Source: an uncultured Fibrobacter sp.
GTDB lineage: Bacteria; Fibrobacterota; Fibrobacteria; Fibrobacterales; Fibrobacteraceae
Direction of reading: 5' to 3'
Assembly: GCA_934700345.1 (NCBI GenBank)
Contig: CAKUXP010000005.1
Coordinates: 62,001 to 126,000, forward strand
DNA length: 64,000 nucleotides
In this document: positions 44,257 through 53,394 of the stretch, piece by piece
Layout: each line of letters begins with the position of its first letter
Position numbering within the stretch: the stretch's first letter is position 1
Position numbers and translations under genes: made by a program
The notes under the pieces: model-generated
What the model was told of the DNA's origin: nothing
The model's database searches: none
Seen by the model: only the letters and a program-made list of their open reading frames with translations

Positions 44257-45153
44257 ATGCGTCTTTATTTCGTGTTCCTGGTTGCAGTAGCATTCTTTGC
44301 CGGAAACATATCCGCCGCTACAATTGAAGACGCCCAAAAGGCATACGTTTCCGGGGATTGGATCCGCGCAGCCGAAACCTTTGACGCCACATGTCCCGCA
44401 CTCGAAGCGAAAGCGCGCTCCGAATGCGCCCTGTGGGGAGTGCTCGCCCGCTCCCAGACCGGTAACGCCAAGGACTTTTCCATCGCAAGAAAAAAGCTCG
44501 ACAGCCTGATACTTGCCACGCCGGATTCGCTTCCCGTATTCTCGGACCTCTATATGACGCGCGCCCAGTTCGAACTTTATCTCAAGCGTCCGGATCTCTC
44601 TTACCGCAGCCTGAAAACCGCTTTCGCCAAAGCGGAAACACGGCAGCTTTCCGTCATTTTCCAAGTTTGCCAAAGCCTTTACAAGACAAATCCCGTAGAT
44701 TCCGTCCAGGGCCTGTGCAAGGAGATTGAACGTGCGAAAGCCGAAACGCCCGTCCATTCCGAAGCGTCCAGTTCCTCCACCGCCGGTCCGTCGAACGAAA
44801 TCGCTTCGAGTTCATCGGCGGGAAACGCCCTTTCCCAAACCGAATCATCGATTTCTTCAAGCTCTTCGGAAACCCCGGGCAAAATTTCCAGCCAGGATTC
44901 GGCAGCTGTCAAGAACTGGTCGCTGCAAGTCGGCGCGTTCAGCATATCCAACAACGCCGAAATGCTCGCAAGTTCGCTCCGGGCAAAAAAATTCATCGTG
45001 AGGGTTCTCGAATCCAAGACCGAGGAACGCACGCTCTACCTCGTCCAGGTTGGAAACTTTGAAACCCGTGAGCAGGCGGTTGACTACGGGAAAAATACCC
45101 TAGAACCGCTCCGTCTGGAATTCCAGCCCGTAAAAAAGCAGGAATCTTTTTAA
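44257..45153 (+). CDS. Secreted SPOR-domain protein with TPR-like N-terminus and poly-Ser linker
   Basis: 298 residues from ATG 44257, with AAGGAG upstream. The signal peptide is cut after SAA. Residues about 22-160 are helical and TPR-like with paired Cys. Residues about 165-220 are a Ser-rich linker (ASSSSTAG, SSSSAG, SSSSSETPG). Residues 222-298 form a SPOR domain (WSLQVGAFSISNNAEMLAS...YLVQVGNFETREQA), which binds denuded septal peptidoglycan. A cell-division or envelope role is likely. Confidence 0.88.
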   Translation: MRLYFVFLVAVAFFAGNISAATIEDAQKAYVSGDWIRAAETFDATCPALEAKARSECALWGVLARSQTGNAKDFSIARKKLDSLILATPDSLPVFSDLYMTRAQFELYLKRPDLSYRSLKTAFAKAETRQLSVIFQVCQSLYKTNPVDSVQGLCKEIERAKAETPVHSEASSSSTAGPSNEIASSSSAGNALSQTESSISSSSSETPGKISSQDSAAVKNWSLQVGAFSISNNAEMLASSLRAKKFIVRVLESKTEERTLYLVQVGNFETREQAVDYGKNTLEPLRLEFQPVKKQESF

Positions 45154-45202
45154 AATCCGGCTCAAAATTCAAAAAACAGTTCTATATTTGTGACACGCCC
45201 CT

Positions 45203-45286
45203 GCCGGGGTGGTGAAATTGGTAGACGCGCTGGACTCAAAATCCAGTAGAGGCAACTCTGTGAGGGTTCGATTCCCTCCCCCGGCA
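45203..45286 (+). tRNA. tRNA-Leu (anticodon CAA)
   Basis: 84 bases. The acceptor GCCGGGG/CCCCGGC, the anticodon stem CTGGA/TCCAG with loop CTCAAAA (anticodon CAA), a class II variable arm (GAGGCAACTC region), and the T-arm GAGGG-TTCGATT-CCCTC are all intact. CCA is not encoded. Confidence 0.97.
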
Positions 45287-45307
45287 CTATCGAATTGCCG
45301 AGGATCC

Positions 45308-46081
45308 ATGAAAATAACTTTCAAAATTCTTTGCGCCTGTCTATTTGCCGCAACTGCTCCGTTTGCGCAAGATGATTTTGAAACATATCCTTCCGAAAGC
45401 GAAAACGCTTCCTACTACGCTCCCGCCGAAGATACCGAAGGCGCCAACTATTACAGCGCGGACGATCCCAATGCCCCCGAAGCGACACCCGATGTCGGAA
45501 CCGTAAACGCCTCTTCCGATGAATGGGCCGGCTTCAACTATGAAGCGGTAGGCCTTACCCAGTGGGAATTCCAGCAGGCCAAGGAAAGCGACATGAGCCG
45601 CGACAAGCTCACCCAATTGACAGAACTGGGGGTCCGTCCGTCGGAATATCTCCAAGAACCCTGGAAGCGTCTCGGCGTGTCCGAAGAGAGCTGGCTCAGC
45701 GAACGGGCGAACGGTCTTGAAGATTCCGACATCGACAGGACTTACCGGAACCGTTCCGGCGAACAGAACTACGCCTACATTTCCCTCGCAATCCCTTCGT
45801 TTTACCAGTGGAAGCACGAAGAAACGGTCAAGGCAGTCTGGATGGACGCCCTCTGGGTTGTCGGCGTTGCCGGCCTGACATATTTTGCCATCAATCACGA
45901 TGATTACGACAATACATGGGTCTATTGGCTGATTCCCGTCCTCGGTGCGCACGTGTGGTCCTTTGCCGACGCGTTCTTCGGGACACAGTGGAATGACAAT
46001 CCCGATGCGAACCGTTTCAGCCTGGGCATCGGCCCGAACCTCGACCGCGGTGTCGCCGGGATTTTGCAGGTACGTTTCTAG
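45308..46081 (+). CDS. Envelope protein with signal peptide and two membrane helices
   Basis: 257 residues from ATG 45308, just after tRNA-Leu, with GAGGAT upstream; the in-frame extension would start inside the tRNA. The signal peptide is cut near PFAQ|DD. Residues 20-80 are acidic, and the middle is helical (TQWEFQQAKESDMSRDKL). AYISLAIPSFYQW, then VVGVAGLTYFAI and YWLIPVLGAHVWSFADAFFG, suggest two membrane or hairpin helices resembling the DUF5683/P13 kind of small membrane proteins, though this is weak. The function is unknown. It is 5 bases before panD. Confidence 0.8.
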   Translation: MKITFKILCACLFAATAPFAQDDFETYPSESENASYYAPAEDTEGANYYSADDPNAPEATPDVGTVNASSDEWAGFNYEAVGLTQWEFQQAKESDMSRDKLTQLTELGVRPSEYLQEPWKRLGVSEESWLSERANGLEDSDIDRTYRNRSGEQNYAYISLAIPSFYQWKHEETVKAVWMDALWVVGVAGLTYFAINHDDYDNTWVYWLIPVLGAHVWSFADAFFGTQWNDNPDANRFSLGIGPNLDRGVAGILQVRF

Positions 46082-46086
46082 GCAAG

Positions 46087-46434
46087 ATGCAGATAGAACT
46101 TCTCAAAAGCAAAATTCATCGCGCAACGGTTACCGACGCGAACCTGAATTACGAAGGTTCCATCACGCTGGATAGAGCCTTGATGGATGCGGCAGGAATT
46201 CTCCCCTTTGAAAAGGTCGGGATTCTTGATATCAACAACGGAGCACGCTTCGACACCTATGTCATCGAAGGGGAACGGGATTCGGGAACGATATGCCTGA
46301 ACGGCGCTGCGGCCCGAATGGTCCAGAAAGGCGACCTCGTCATCATCGTTTCCTACGTAGTCCTCACGCCAGAAGAAGCGGCGCATTGGAATCCGACGAT
46401 TGTCAAGGTCGATTCCCAGAACAGACCGCGATAA
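46087..46434 (+). CDS. panD: Aspartate 1-decarboxylase proenzyme
   Basis: 115 residues from ATG 46087. PanD makes beta-alanine for pantothenate and coenzyme A. The self-cleavage site Gly24-Ser25 (NYEGSITLD) produces the pyruvoyl group at its canonical position. KIHRATVTDA and LNGAAARMVQKGDLVIIVSY are family blocks. Other pantothenate genes are not near. Confidence 0.96.
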   Translation: MQIELLKSKIHRATVTDANLNYEGSITLDRALMDAAGILPFEKVGILDINNGARFDTYVIEGERDSGTICLNGAAARMVQKGDLVIIVSYVVLTPEEAAHWNPTIVKVDSQNRPR

Positions 46435-46451
46435 ATCGCTATATTTACGGC

Positions 46452-46847
46452 GTGACATTTTCTCTGACAAGAAAACTTTTGCCCTTGTGTCTTGTGGGAG
46501 TTTTGATTTCCTGCAAGGAAGAGGAACCGGTTATCCAGGAAATCCGTGAAACGCCCGGCGACATCCAGGTGTTAAATTCCAGCGGTATCCCCGGAGCGGC
46601 TTCCAAGATGCGGGATTATCTGCGTTCCCAGGGATTTGACGTACTCGAAATGAGCAACGAAAGGCTCTGGAACTACGACGAAACGATTATCGCTCTTCGC
46701 AATCCGTATTGGGCCGGAGCCGAAGCTCTCGCCAAGGCACTCCACACCGAAAACGTCATCCCGCTACAGAACAAGCGGGTCCTTTTCGACGCGACGGTCT
46801 ATGTGGGAAAAGACTTTGAAAAAATAATCCAGGCAGGATCCAAATGA
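46452..46847 (+). CDS. Lipoprotein with LytR_C-type domain
   Basis: 131 residues starting at GTG 46452; no ATG gives a signal peptide. Lipobox LISC places the lipidated Cys at residue 20. The rest reads IQVLNSSGIPGAASKMRDYL, then RSQGFDVLEM, and ends with a conserved VYVGKDFEKII. This matches the LytR C-terminal domain, often found alone in envelope proteins. The exact function is unknown; envelope polymer handling is plausible. The stop overlaps the rsfS start (ATGA). Confidence 0.75.
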   Translation: MTFSLTRKLLPLCLVGVLISCKEEEPVIQEIRETPGDIQVLNSSGIPGAASKMRDYLRSQGFDVLEMSNERLWNYDETIIALRNPYWAGAEALAKALHTENVIPLQNKRVLFDATVYVGKDFEKIIQAGSK

Positions 46848-47404
46848 CAACAGCCAAGACAACCACAAAAAAGACAACCCGAAAGACGACCGCGAAAGTT
46901 TCCACGGCGGCCAAGGTTTCCAAGCCAAAAACGCCAAAGATCGCCGAGAAAAGAACAGATGAAAAAGCCCCGGCAAGGAAATCCGCCAAGAAGGCGACCA
47001 GAACCTATACCGAAGCTGTCCTGATGGCGGCAAAAACCCTTTTCGAACTTCGAGCGCTCGATTTGGATCTCTTGAATCTCCAGGGAATTTCGGAAACTTC
47101 CGACTTCATGATTCTCGCCACATGCGAAAGTGAAGCCCAGATGCAAGCGATTCTCGATGCGCTTTCCAAGGAATTCAAGGCAAAAAAGATGCCGTACCGG
47201 ACGGAATACAAGCCGGGCATCAATATGCGCTGGGCCGTATTCGATGCGGGATTCGATCTGATAATCCAGCTTTTCGAGGAAAGCAAGCGCGAAGAACTCG
47301 CCTTTGACAGGCTCTACGGCGACGCGACAATTACAAGACTCGAAGAAAAAGACTTTATCAAGACAAAAGCGAAAAAGGTAAAAATCGAAAATGAACTCAT
47401 TTGA
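46844..47404 (+). CDS. rsfS: Ribosomal silencing factor RsfS with basic N-terminal extension
   Basis: 186 residues from ATG 46844. Residues 1-52 are an added Lys/Thr/Ala-rich tract (KTTTKKTTRKTTAK). The RsfS domain follows with LFELRALDLDLLNLQGISETSDFMILATCESEAQMQAI and a typical C-terminal FDAGFDLIIQLFEE. RsfS binds ribosomal protein L14 and blocks subunit joining during starvation. The tail is absent from well-known homologues and may strengthen rRNA contact. The gene overlaps both neighbours. Confidence 0.93.
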   Translation: MTTAKTTTKKTTRKTTAKVSTAAKVSKPKTPKIAEKRTDEKAPARKSAKKATRTYTEAVLMAAKTLFELRALDLDLLNLQGISETSDFMILATCESEAQMQAILDALSKEFKAKKMPYRTEYKPGINMRWAVFDAGFDLIIQLFEESKREELAFDRLYGDATITRLEEKDFIKTKAKKVKIENELI

Positions 47405-49103
47405 TGTCGAAATTGCGAAGTCTGTCGCGGCAACCGGCGCATTCGAATACGAGCTTGCGAAAAAACTGCTCACCGTCCCGTCCGACACCGAACACGGAAA
47501 CTTCTCGCTTCCCTGCTTTGTCTTGGCCCGGACCTTGCACAAGGCGCCAAAAATCATCGCCGAAGAACTCGCGGCAAAAATCCGACTGCCGGAAGGTCTT
47601 TCCAAAGTCGAAGCGGTTGCAGGCTATCTGAACTTCTTTATCGACCGGAATTTTCTAGCAAAGTCCATCCTTGAAAAAATCTCCAAAGAAGGACTCGCAT
47701 ACGGCCATGCAGCACTGAACGGCAAGACGATCTGCATTGACTACAGCTCCCCGAATATCGGAAAGGAGCTCGCCTTCCACCACCTGCGTTCGACGATGAT
47801 AGGCAACAGCCTTGCGCGCATCTACAAGGCGAGCGGATACAAGGTTGAACGAATCAACCATCTCGGTGACTGGGGGACGGCATTCGGCAAGCTTATCGTC
47901 ATGTATCTGCGGGAAAACCGCCCGACGGACGAAGCGACGCTAAAAGGCTTGACCGTCAAGGAACTGAATATCCTCTACGCGAGCTTTTCTAAGGCGGCGG
48001 AAGCGGAACCAGCCCTCGAAGACGAAGCGCGGAAAGCCTTTGCCGAGCTTGAACACGGAAACGCACTATACCACAAGCTGTGGCTCGCATTCCGGGCAGC
48101 GACTCTCAAGGAACTGATGCGCATCTACAAAATGATGGGCGTCGATTTCGACCACTACACCGGCGAATCGTTCTATGAAGACAAGATGCCCGCGGTCATC
48201 GAGGAACTCAAAGCGAAAGGACTTCTAGAACGCAGCGAGGAGCGCGACGTGGTAAAGCTTGACGAATACAAGCTGAACCCGTGCCTTATCCGCAAAAGCG
48301 ACGGCAGTACGCTCTATGCGACCCGCGATCTCGCCGCAGCGATTTACCGCAAGAAGGAATACAATTTCGACAAGTGTCTCTACGTCGTGGATTTAGGACA
48401 GGCGCTCCACTTCAAGCAGGTCAAGCTCGTTCTCAAGAAGATGGGAAGGGAATGGTACGATACGCTCGTCCACATTCCGTTCGGCGTAATTCTCAACCTC
48501 ATCGACGGCAAGTGGGAAAAGGGAAAGACGCGCACGGGCAAGGCGAAACTTCTTCGCGATGTCATCGAAGCCGCCCAGCAAAAAATTCTCGAATTTATCG
48601 ACCAGAAGAATCCGGACCTAGAGAACAAGGAACAGATCGCCCAACAAATCGGCATCAGCGCGCTCACGTTCAACGATCTCAAAAACCATCGCCTGATGGA
48701 CGTCAAGTTCGACTGGGATTCCGCCCTGAGCTTCGAAGGCGCCACCGGTCCGTATGTGCAGAACGCCCATGTCCGCCTCTGCAGCATCATGCGCAAAGCG
48801 GACTACGAAGTTTCCGCCGAGGATGTGGACTATAGGCAACTCGAAGACGACAACGCTTACGAACTCATCAAGATTCTCGCCCAAAAGGCAGAACGAATCC
48901 GCCAATCGGTCGAATCGGACGAACCCTGTGTTCTCGCCCAATACGCGCTCGACATCGCAGGTGCCGCCCACAAGTTTATCCACGAAGACCGCGTTCTGGG
49001 AAGCCCCGAAGAAAAATCCCGGCTCTTCCTTGTCAAATGCTCCCAAATAGTCCTCGAAGATGTGCTGGACCTGCTCGGACTTTTCCCCGTCCGAACGATG
49101 TAA
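47391..49103 (+). CDS. argS: Arginyl-tRNA synthetase
   Basis: 570 residues from ATG 47391, overlapping rsfS by 14 bases. The N-terminal additional domain (LNFFIDRNF end) and the HIGH-type motif SSPNIGKELAFHHLRSTMIGN are present. A KMSKS-like loop (GKTRTGKAKLL) is modified, as often in ArgS. The DALR anticodon-binding domain (residues about 450-570, RLCSIMRKADYE) is also present. All synthetase parts are intact. Confidence 0.96.
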   Translation: MNSFDVEIAKSVAATGAFEYELAKKLLTVPSDTEHGNFSLPCFVLARTLHKAPKIIAEELAAKIRLPEGLSKVEAVAGYLNFFIDRNFLAKSILEKISKEGLAYGHAALNGKTICIDYSSPNIGKELAFHHLRSTMIGNSLARIYKASGYKVERINHLGDWGTAFGKLIVMYLRENRPTDEATLKGLTVKELNILYASFSKAAEAEPALEDEARKAFAELEHGNALYHKLWLAFRAATLKELMRIYKMMGVDFDHYTGESFYEDKMPAVIEELKAKGLLERSEERDVVKLDEYKLNPCLIRKSDGSTLYATRDLAAAIYRKKEYNFDKCLYVVDLGQALHFKQVKLVLKKMGREWYDTLVHIPFGVILNLIDGKWEKGKTRTGKAKLLRDVIEAAQQKILEFIDQKNPDLENKEQIAQQIGISALTFNDLKNHRLMDVKFDWDSALSFEGATGPYVQNAHVRLCSIMRKADYEVSAEDVDYRQLEDDNAYELIKILAQKAERIRQSVESDEPCVLAQYALDIAGAAHKFIHEDRVLGSPEEKSRLFLVKCSQIVLEDVLDLLGLFPVRTM

Positions 49104-49104
49104 C

Positions 49105-50148
49105 ATGCATCCGTTGCTTCAAAAATCAATTGACAAAAAACGTCTATCGCCAGAAGAGGCTGTAGAAGTTTTAAAGAAAGCGGACTGGACAGAAGTCGTC
49201 AAGGCGGCAAACGACGTGCGGAACCGGGAACTTCCGGGGAAACGCGTCGGCTACACAGTCTATCGGATTATCAATTATACGAACATCTGTGCCATCGGAT
49301 GCGACTTCTGTGCCTTTTCCCGAAAGGCCGACGAACGCGGAGCCTACACGCTTTCCCTAGAAAAGATTCGAGAGAAGGCGCTCGAAGCCAAGCGTTTCGG
49401 TGCGGACCAGATCTTTCTACAAGGCGGCGTAAACGAAACGCTCCCAATTCCCTATTACACGGACGTCTTGCAGATGCTCACTCGGGAACTTGGAATGAGC
49501 GTCCGCGGATTTTCGCCGGTAGAACTCGTACACATCGCCAGTGCGCACAAACTAACGCTCGATAAACTGCTCGACATTTTCAAGAATGCCGGACTTTCGT
49601 CCGTTCCCGGAGCAGGCGCCGAGATCCTATCCGACAAGATTCGAAAACAGATCAGCCCTAAAAAGCTCAGCGCAAAAGAATGGAAAGACGCACTCGCCGT
49701 CTGCCAGAAGAACGGACTTCCCGGCAGTGCGAACATCGTCATCGGTTCCGTGGAAACGCCCGAGGATATCGTCAAGCACTTAGAGCTTGTACGTTCGCTG
49801 CAAGACGAAACAAGCGGAGTAAAAAGTTTTGTCGCCTGGACATTCCAGCCGCAAACCGACCGTTTCCCCATTCGCCACGTTTCCCCGATGGAATATCTGA
49901 AAGTCCTCGGGCTTTCACGCCTCTATCTCGACAACATCCGCCATATCGAGGTTTCCGTTCTCGGAATGGGAAAGCAGATTGGAGAACTCGGGCTTCATGC
50001 TGGCGCAGACGACATCAACAGCATCGTCCTCGAGGAGAACGTGTTGAAGTCAAGCGGAATCCGGAGCATCGCGGAAGCGGAAACCTTTATCCGGCAAGCG
50101 GGCTTTGAACCTTACCGCAGGGACTTGAACTTTTCGAACGACAGCTAG
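49105..50148 (+). CDS. mqnC: Cyclic dehypoxanthinyl futalosine synthase MqnC (radical SAM)
   Basis: 347 residues from ATG 49105, one base after argS. The radical SAM triad is TNICAIGCDFCAFSR. The family blocks are LQGGVNETLPIPYYTD, SVPGAGAEIL, and SLQDETSGVKSFVAWTFQPQTD. MqnC turns dehypoxanthinyl futalosine into its cyclic form for menaquinone. The CofH/MqnE branch is similar, but PGAGAEIL plus DETSG and the WTFQPQ segment fit MqnC best. A UbiD-type gene follows two genes later, also expected in this pathway. Confidence 0.9.
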   Translation: MHPLLQKSIDKKRLSPEEAVEVLKKADWTEVVKAANDVRNRELPGKRVGYTVYRIINYTNICAIGCDFCAFSRKADERGAYTLSLEKIREKALEAKRFGADQIFLQGGVNETLPIPYYTDVLQMLTRELGMSVRGFSPVELVHIASAHKLTLDKLLDIFKNAGLSSVPGAGAEILSDKIRKQISPKKLSAKEWKDALAVCQKNGLPGSANIVIGSVETPEDIVKHLELVRSLQDETSGVKSFVAWTFQPQTDRFPIRHVSPMEYLKVLGLSRLYLDNIRHIEVSVLGMGKQIGELGLHAGADDINSIVLEENVLKSSGIRSIAEAETFIRQAGFEPYRRDLNFSNDS

Positions 50149-50152
50149 GCCG

Positions 50153-51079
50153 ATGCGCACGCCAACCCTTTTTAAACGGCTGGTGATAAGCCAAGTCGTC
50201 CAGGAACCGGAAAGCGAACGCATCGCGGCCATCGGAGATTACGAACAGATCCGCGACTACAGCCTCGTCCTAGCAAGCCAAGGAATTCCCCACAGCATTC
50301 GACGCGATGACCGCGGTCCCTATCTGATTGCGGTCCGCTCCGACCTTATCGATTCCGCCGAAGAACAGATAGCCCTGTTTCAAAAGGAAAACCCTCCCCG
50401 CAAGGAAAATCCGCCGCTCGCACTCCGGTTTTCGCTTTCCCCGTTGCTCGTTCTGCTAGTCCCATCTGTCTTTACCATTCTCCAGTTTTCAAGCCACGGC
50501 AGCCGTTTCTACCATGCGGGCATTTCCGATGCAGAAAAGATTCTCGCCGGCGATTGGTGGCGTCCCATCACTGCGTTGACACTCCACGGTGACGCGCATC
50601 ACTTGGTATCGAACCTCGTTTCGGGCTACATCGTCTTGAACCTGCTCGCCTTTCGGATGCCGCTGTCCCGCATTGCTTTTCCGCTGGCCATCGCATCGTC
50701 CGTAGCAAATTTTCTCGTCGCCTCAACCGTCCGTACCGATTTCCGTTCACTCGGATTTTCAACGTTTGTATTCTGCGCGCTCGGAACTCTCGCCACTGTT
50801 GAATTTCGCCTGGTTCCGAGGGAATCCCATGGGATTCTGCGACGGTTCGCCCCGCTCTGCGCAGCGATCCTGCTCGCCGTCTTTCTCGGAATCGGGGAAC
50901 ACTCGGATATCCTTGCGCATTTTTACGGGCTTGTACTGGGCGTCGCAACAGGATTTCTCCCTCGGAAAAAGGCTCTACTCTGGGGAGGCCCCGCAAGCGT
51001 TCGGGATATTCTTTCCTGGATTTTCTTCTTCGCCTTTTTCCTTTTCGCCTGGTGGCGCGCAATTTTACTATCTTTATAG
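50153..51079 (+). CDS. Rhomboid-family intramembrane serine protease
   Basis: 308 residues from ATG 50153. Residues 1-90 form a soluble domain, and then six membrane helices follow. Catalytic Ser203 (LGFST) and His256 (DILAHFYG) form the dyad, with His150 and Asn154 in HGDAHHLVSN for the oxyanion hole. The GFST sequence replaces the usual GASG. Rhomboids cut within membrane helices. The N-terminal domain resembles other bacterial rhomboid sensors. It sits among menaquinone-related genes, with no evident link. Confidence 0.88.
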   Translation: MRTPTLFKRLVISQVVQEPESERIAAIGDYEQIRDYSLVLASQGIPHSIRRDDRGPYLIAVRSDLIDSAEEQIALFQKENPPRKENPPLALRFSLSPLLVLLVPSVFTILQFSSHGSRFYHAGISDAEKILAGDWWRPITALTLHGDAHHLVSNLVSGYIVLNLLAFRMPLSRIAFPLAIASSVANFLVASTVRTDFRSLGFSTFVFCALGTLATVEFRLVPRESHGILRRFAPLCAAILLAVFLGIGEHSDILAHFYGLVLGVATGFLPRKKALLWGGPASVRDILSWIFFFAFFLFAWWRAILLSL

Positions 51080-51081
51080 CG

Positions 51082-51567
51082 ATGGGAAACCTTTTTCAGA
51101 CATCGGGATTTCAAATCAAGGAAAGCGAAGCGAATGAACTTCTCCGCGTATTTCCGTTGCAGGTTTCCGTCGAAGAAAGCCCGTCCCTTTTCTTTCGGCT
51201 CGACAGCGAGCTGCAGGTCGGCGCCCCGGTTTCCTACCGCCTTGTTTCGGGATTTCAAATTGTCCAGTGGAAGTGCTTTGTGTCTGCGATCGATGGATCG
51301 TCGTGGCAAGCGGAACTAAGGCAGGGACCTTTTACCGCATTTTCCGCAATACACGGACAGACCGTTTCGGGAAATCTCTTGGAATATGCGGACGAGATCC
51401 ACTTTAACGGGGAATCTCCCGAACTGGCTAGCGCCCTGGAAAATGCAAAAATCCGATACGACTTCCCTTCCCGGAAAGCGCTCGTCCAGGCAAAAACCGC
51501 CTTTGAATCCCGCCGAAAGACCGAATCCTTCCAGGCGTTTCCATCCGAAAACCTTTCCGCAGGCTAG
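51082..51567 (+). CDS. SRPBCC-like small protein of unknown function
   Basis: 161 residues from ATG 51082, overlapping nothing but following the rhomboid by 2 bases. Beta-rich segments LQVGAPVSYRLVSGFQIVQW, then KCFVSAI, ELRQGPFTAFSAIHG, and NLLEYADEIHFNG fit the helix-grip (START/SRPBCC) pattern that binds hydrophobic ligands such as lipids or quinones. The C-terminal 40 residues are charged and helical. Close to mqnC and ubiD it could bind a quinone intermediate; this is inference only. Confidence 0.65.
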   Translation: MGNLFQTSGFQIKESEANELLRVFPLQVSVEESPSLFFRLDSELQVGAPVSYRLVSGFQIVQWKCFVSAIDGSSWQAELRQGPFTAFSAIHGQTVSGNLLEYADEIHFNGESPELASALENAKIRYDFPSRKALVQAKTAFESRRKTESFQAFPSENLSAG

Positions 51568-51579
51568 CGGGAAATTTCA

Positions 51580-53394
51580 ATGCCATACCCTTCGCTCGAA
51601 GCGGCACTCCTAGACCTTGAAAGACATGGAATGCTCCTCCGCATTCGCGAAGAAGTCTCGCCCGACTTGCTCATGCCCAAAATGGCGGAAATTTCCACGA
51701 AAGAATCCATGCCCGCGCTTCTCTTCGAATGCGTCGAAGGTTCCCCGTTCCGGGCAGCCGCAAACATTTTCGGGACGACGGAACGCGCACGCTTCCTTTT
51801 CCGCAAAACGTGGCAAAAAGCCGAAACGGCCATCGCCTTTCATACCGACCCGTTGTCCATCCTAAAGCGTCCGGAAAGCCTCTTGGCACTTCCCGGGATC
51901 GGACTTTCCGCTGCGCCGCGGAAAAGCCTTTCCGCACCGGTCCTCGCCCAGACGACAACGCTAGACAGATTGCCGCAAATCCGCCTGCACAGGGAAGACG
52001 GCGGAGCCTTTTTAACGCTCCCGCAGGTCTTTTCGCAAATGCCCGGCGAGAGCAACATTCTCAAATCCAACCTAGGCATGTACCGAATCCAGATTTCGGG
52101 AAACGATTATATACCCAATCAGGAATGCGGTCTGCACTATCAAATTGAACGCGACATAGCAAGGCACCACGAAGCCGCCCTGAAAAAAAACGAGCCGCTC
52201 AAGATCAGCATCTGGCTAGGAGGCCCGCCGGCGCATACCCTTGCCGCCATCATGCCGATGCCGCCGGAACTTTCCGAACTGACTTTTGCGGGGCTTCTCG
52301 GCGGAAGGGCGTTTCGCTACAGGGACCTCAAAGGCTGGAAAGTTTCATCCGACGCGGATTTCTGCATTCTCGGAGAAGTCGCTCCGCATCTCAAACCCGA
52401 AGGACCTTTTGGCGATCATCTCGGCTACTATTCCGCACGGCACGAATTTCCCTATCTCCGTGTCAAAAAGGTTTTCTGCAAGAAGGACGCGATTTTCCCC
52501 TTTACGACCGTCGGCAGGCCGCCGCAGGAAGACTCCGTCTTTGGCGAACTGATCGGGGAACTCGTCCGTCCCGTTGTACCGGCATCCGTCGCGGGAATCT
52601 GCGAAATGAATTCAGTCGATGCGGCAGGCGTCCATCCGCTTCTTCTCGCAATCGGCAAGGAACGCTACACCCCCTATCTTCCCGAACGCGAACCGATGGA
52701 ACTACTCAAGGAAGCGAACGCGCTTCTGGGATTCAACCAGGTTTCTCTTTCCAAGTATCTCTTTATCGCAGCGAGGGAAGATGCCGAACGCCTCGATACG
52801 CGAAACATCGTCGATTACTTTATACACGTCCTGGAACGCGTCCATTTAGACCGGGACATCCATTTCCAGACGGAAACGACGATCGATACGCTGGACTATT
52901 CCGGGCGAAAACTCAACCACGGTTCAAAGGTCATCATTGCATCGGTCGGCAGACCAATCCGGGAACTCGGACGTTCCCCGGATGACGGGCTTTCTACGAT
53001 TTCGCTTCCACAGGGATTTTCTTCCCCGCACATTGTCCTTCCGGGAGTTCTCGTTATCCAGGGAAGTTCCCAGGCAAATGTCGAAGCTCTCGCCGAGGCG
53101 CTTTCCCGCTGGGATTTTCGCGAAAGATTTCCCCTGGTTACCGTAGCAGACGACGCTCCGTTTACGGCAAGAACACTCGACAACTGGCTCTGGATCACGT
53201 TCACGCGAAGCGATCCCGCCCAAGACATCTACGGAGCCAATTCCAGATACACCCAAAAGCACTGGGGCTGTAATGCCCCGCTTGTCATCGACGCCCGTAC
53301 AAAGCCTCGCCTCCAAAAAGTCGTCGAAGAAGATCCGGCACTCGAAGCAAGAGCCAAGGACATTCTATGGAAAGCGATGAAGCAGCGCCGATGA
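51580..53394 (+). CDS. UbiD-family decarboxylase (probable menaquinone pathway, MqnL-like)
   Basis: 604 residues from ATG 51580, the long UbiD type. Family parts are visible: LLRIREEVSPDLLMPKMAE, GMYRIQISGNDYIPNQECGLHYQIERDIARHHEAA, EVAPHLKPEGPFGDHLGYYS with the catalytic Glu-Arg area, and GAKHWGCN-like ends. UbiD enzymes use prenylated FMN from UbiX. With mqnC two genes upstream, a role as MqnL (carboxyl loss in futalosine-type menaquinone synthesis) is likely. It could also be generic ubiD. The stop overlaps the next ATG. Confidence 0.88.
   Translation: MPYPSLEAALLDLERHGMLLRIREEVSPDLLMPKMAEISTKESMPALLFECVEGSPFRAAANIFGTTERARFLFRKTWQKAETAIAFHTDPLSILKRPESLLALPGIGLSAAPRKSLSAPVLAQTTTLDRLPQIRLHREDGGAFLTLPQVFSQMPGESNILKSNLGMYRIQISGNDYIPNQECGLHYQIERDIARHHEAALKKNEPLKISIWLGGPPAHTLAAIMPMPPELSELTFAGLLGGRAFRYRDLKGWKVSSDADFCILGEVAPHLKPEGPFGDHLGYYSARHEFPYLRVKKVFCKKDAIFPFTTVGRPPQEDSVFGELIGELVRPVVPASVAGICEMNSVDAAGVHPLLLAIGKERYTPYLPEREPMELLKEANALLGFNQVSLSKYLFIAAREDAERLDTRNIVDYFIHVLERVHLDRDIHFQTETTIDTLDYSGRKLNHGSKVIIASVGRPIRELGRSPDDGLSTISLPQGFSSPHIVLPGVLVIQGSSQANVEALAEALSRWDFRERFPLVTVADDAPFTARTLDNWLWITFTRSDPAQDIYGANSRYTQKHWGCNAPLVIDARTKPRLQKVVEEDPALEARAKDILWKAMKQRR

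Noticed and set aside
45209..45307. N-terminal extension of the 45308 gene
   Set aside because: It would start inside tRNA-Leu; the signal peptide and ribosome site support 45308.
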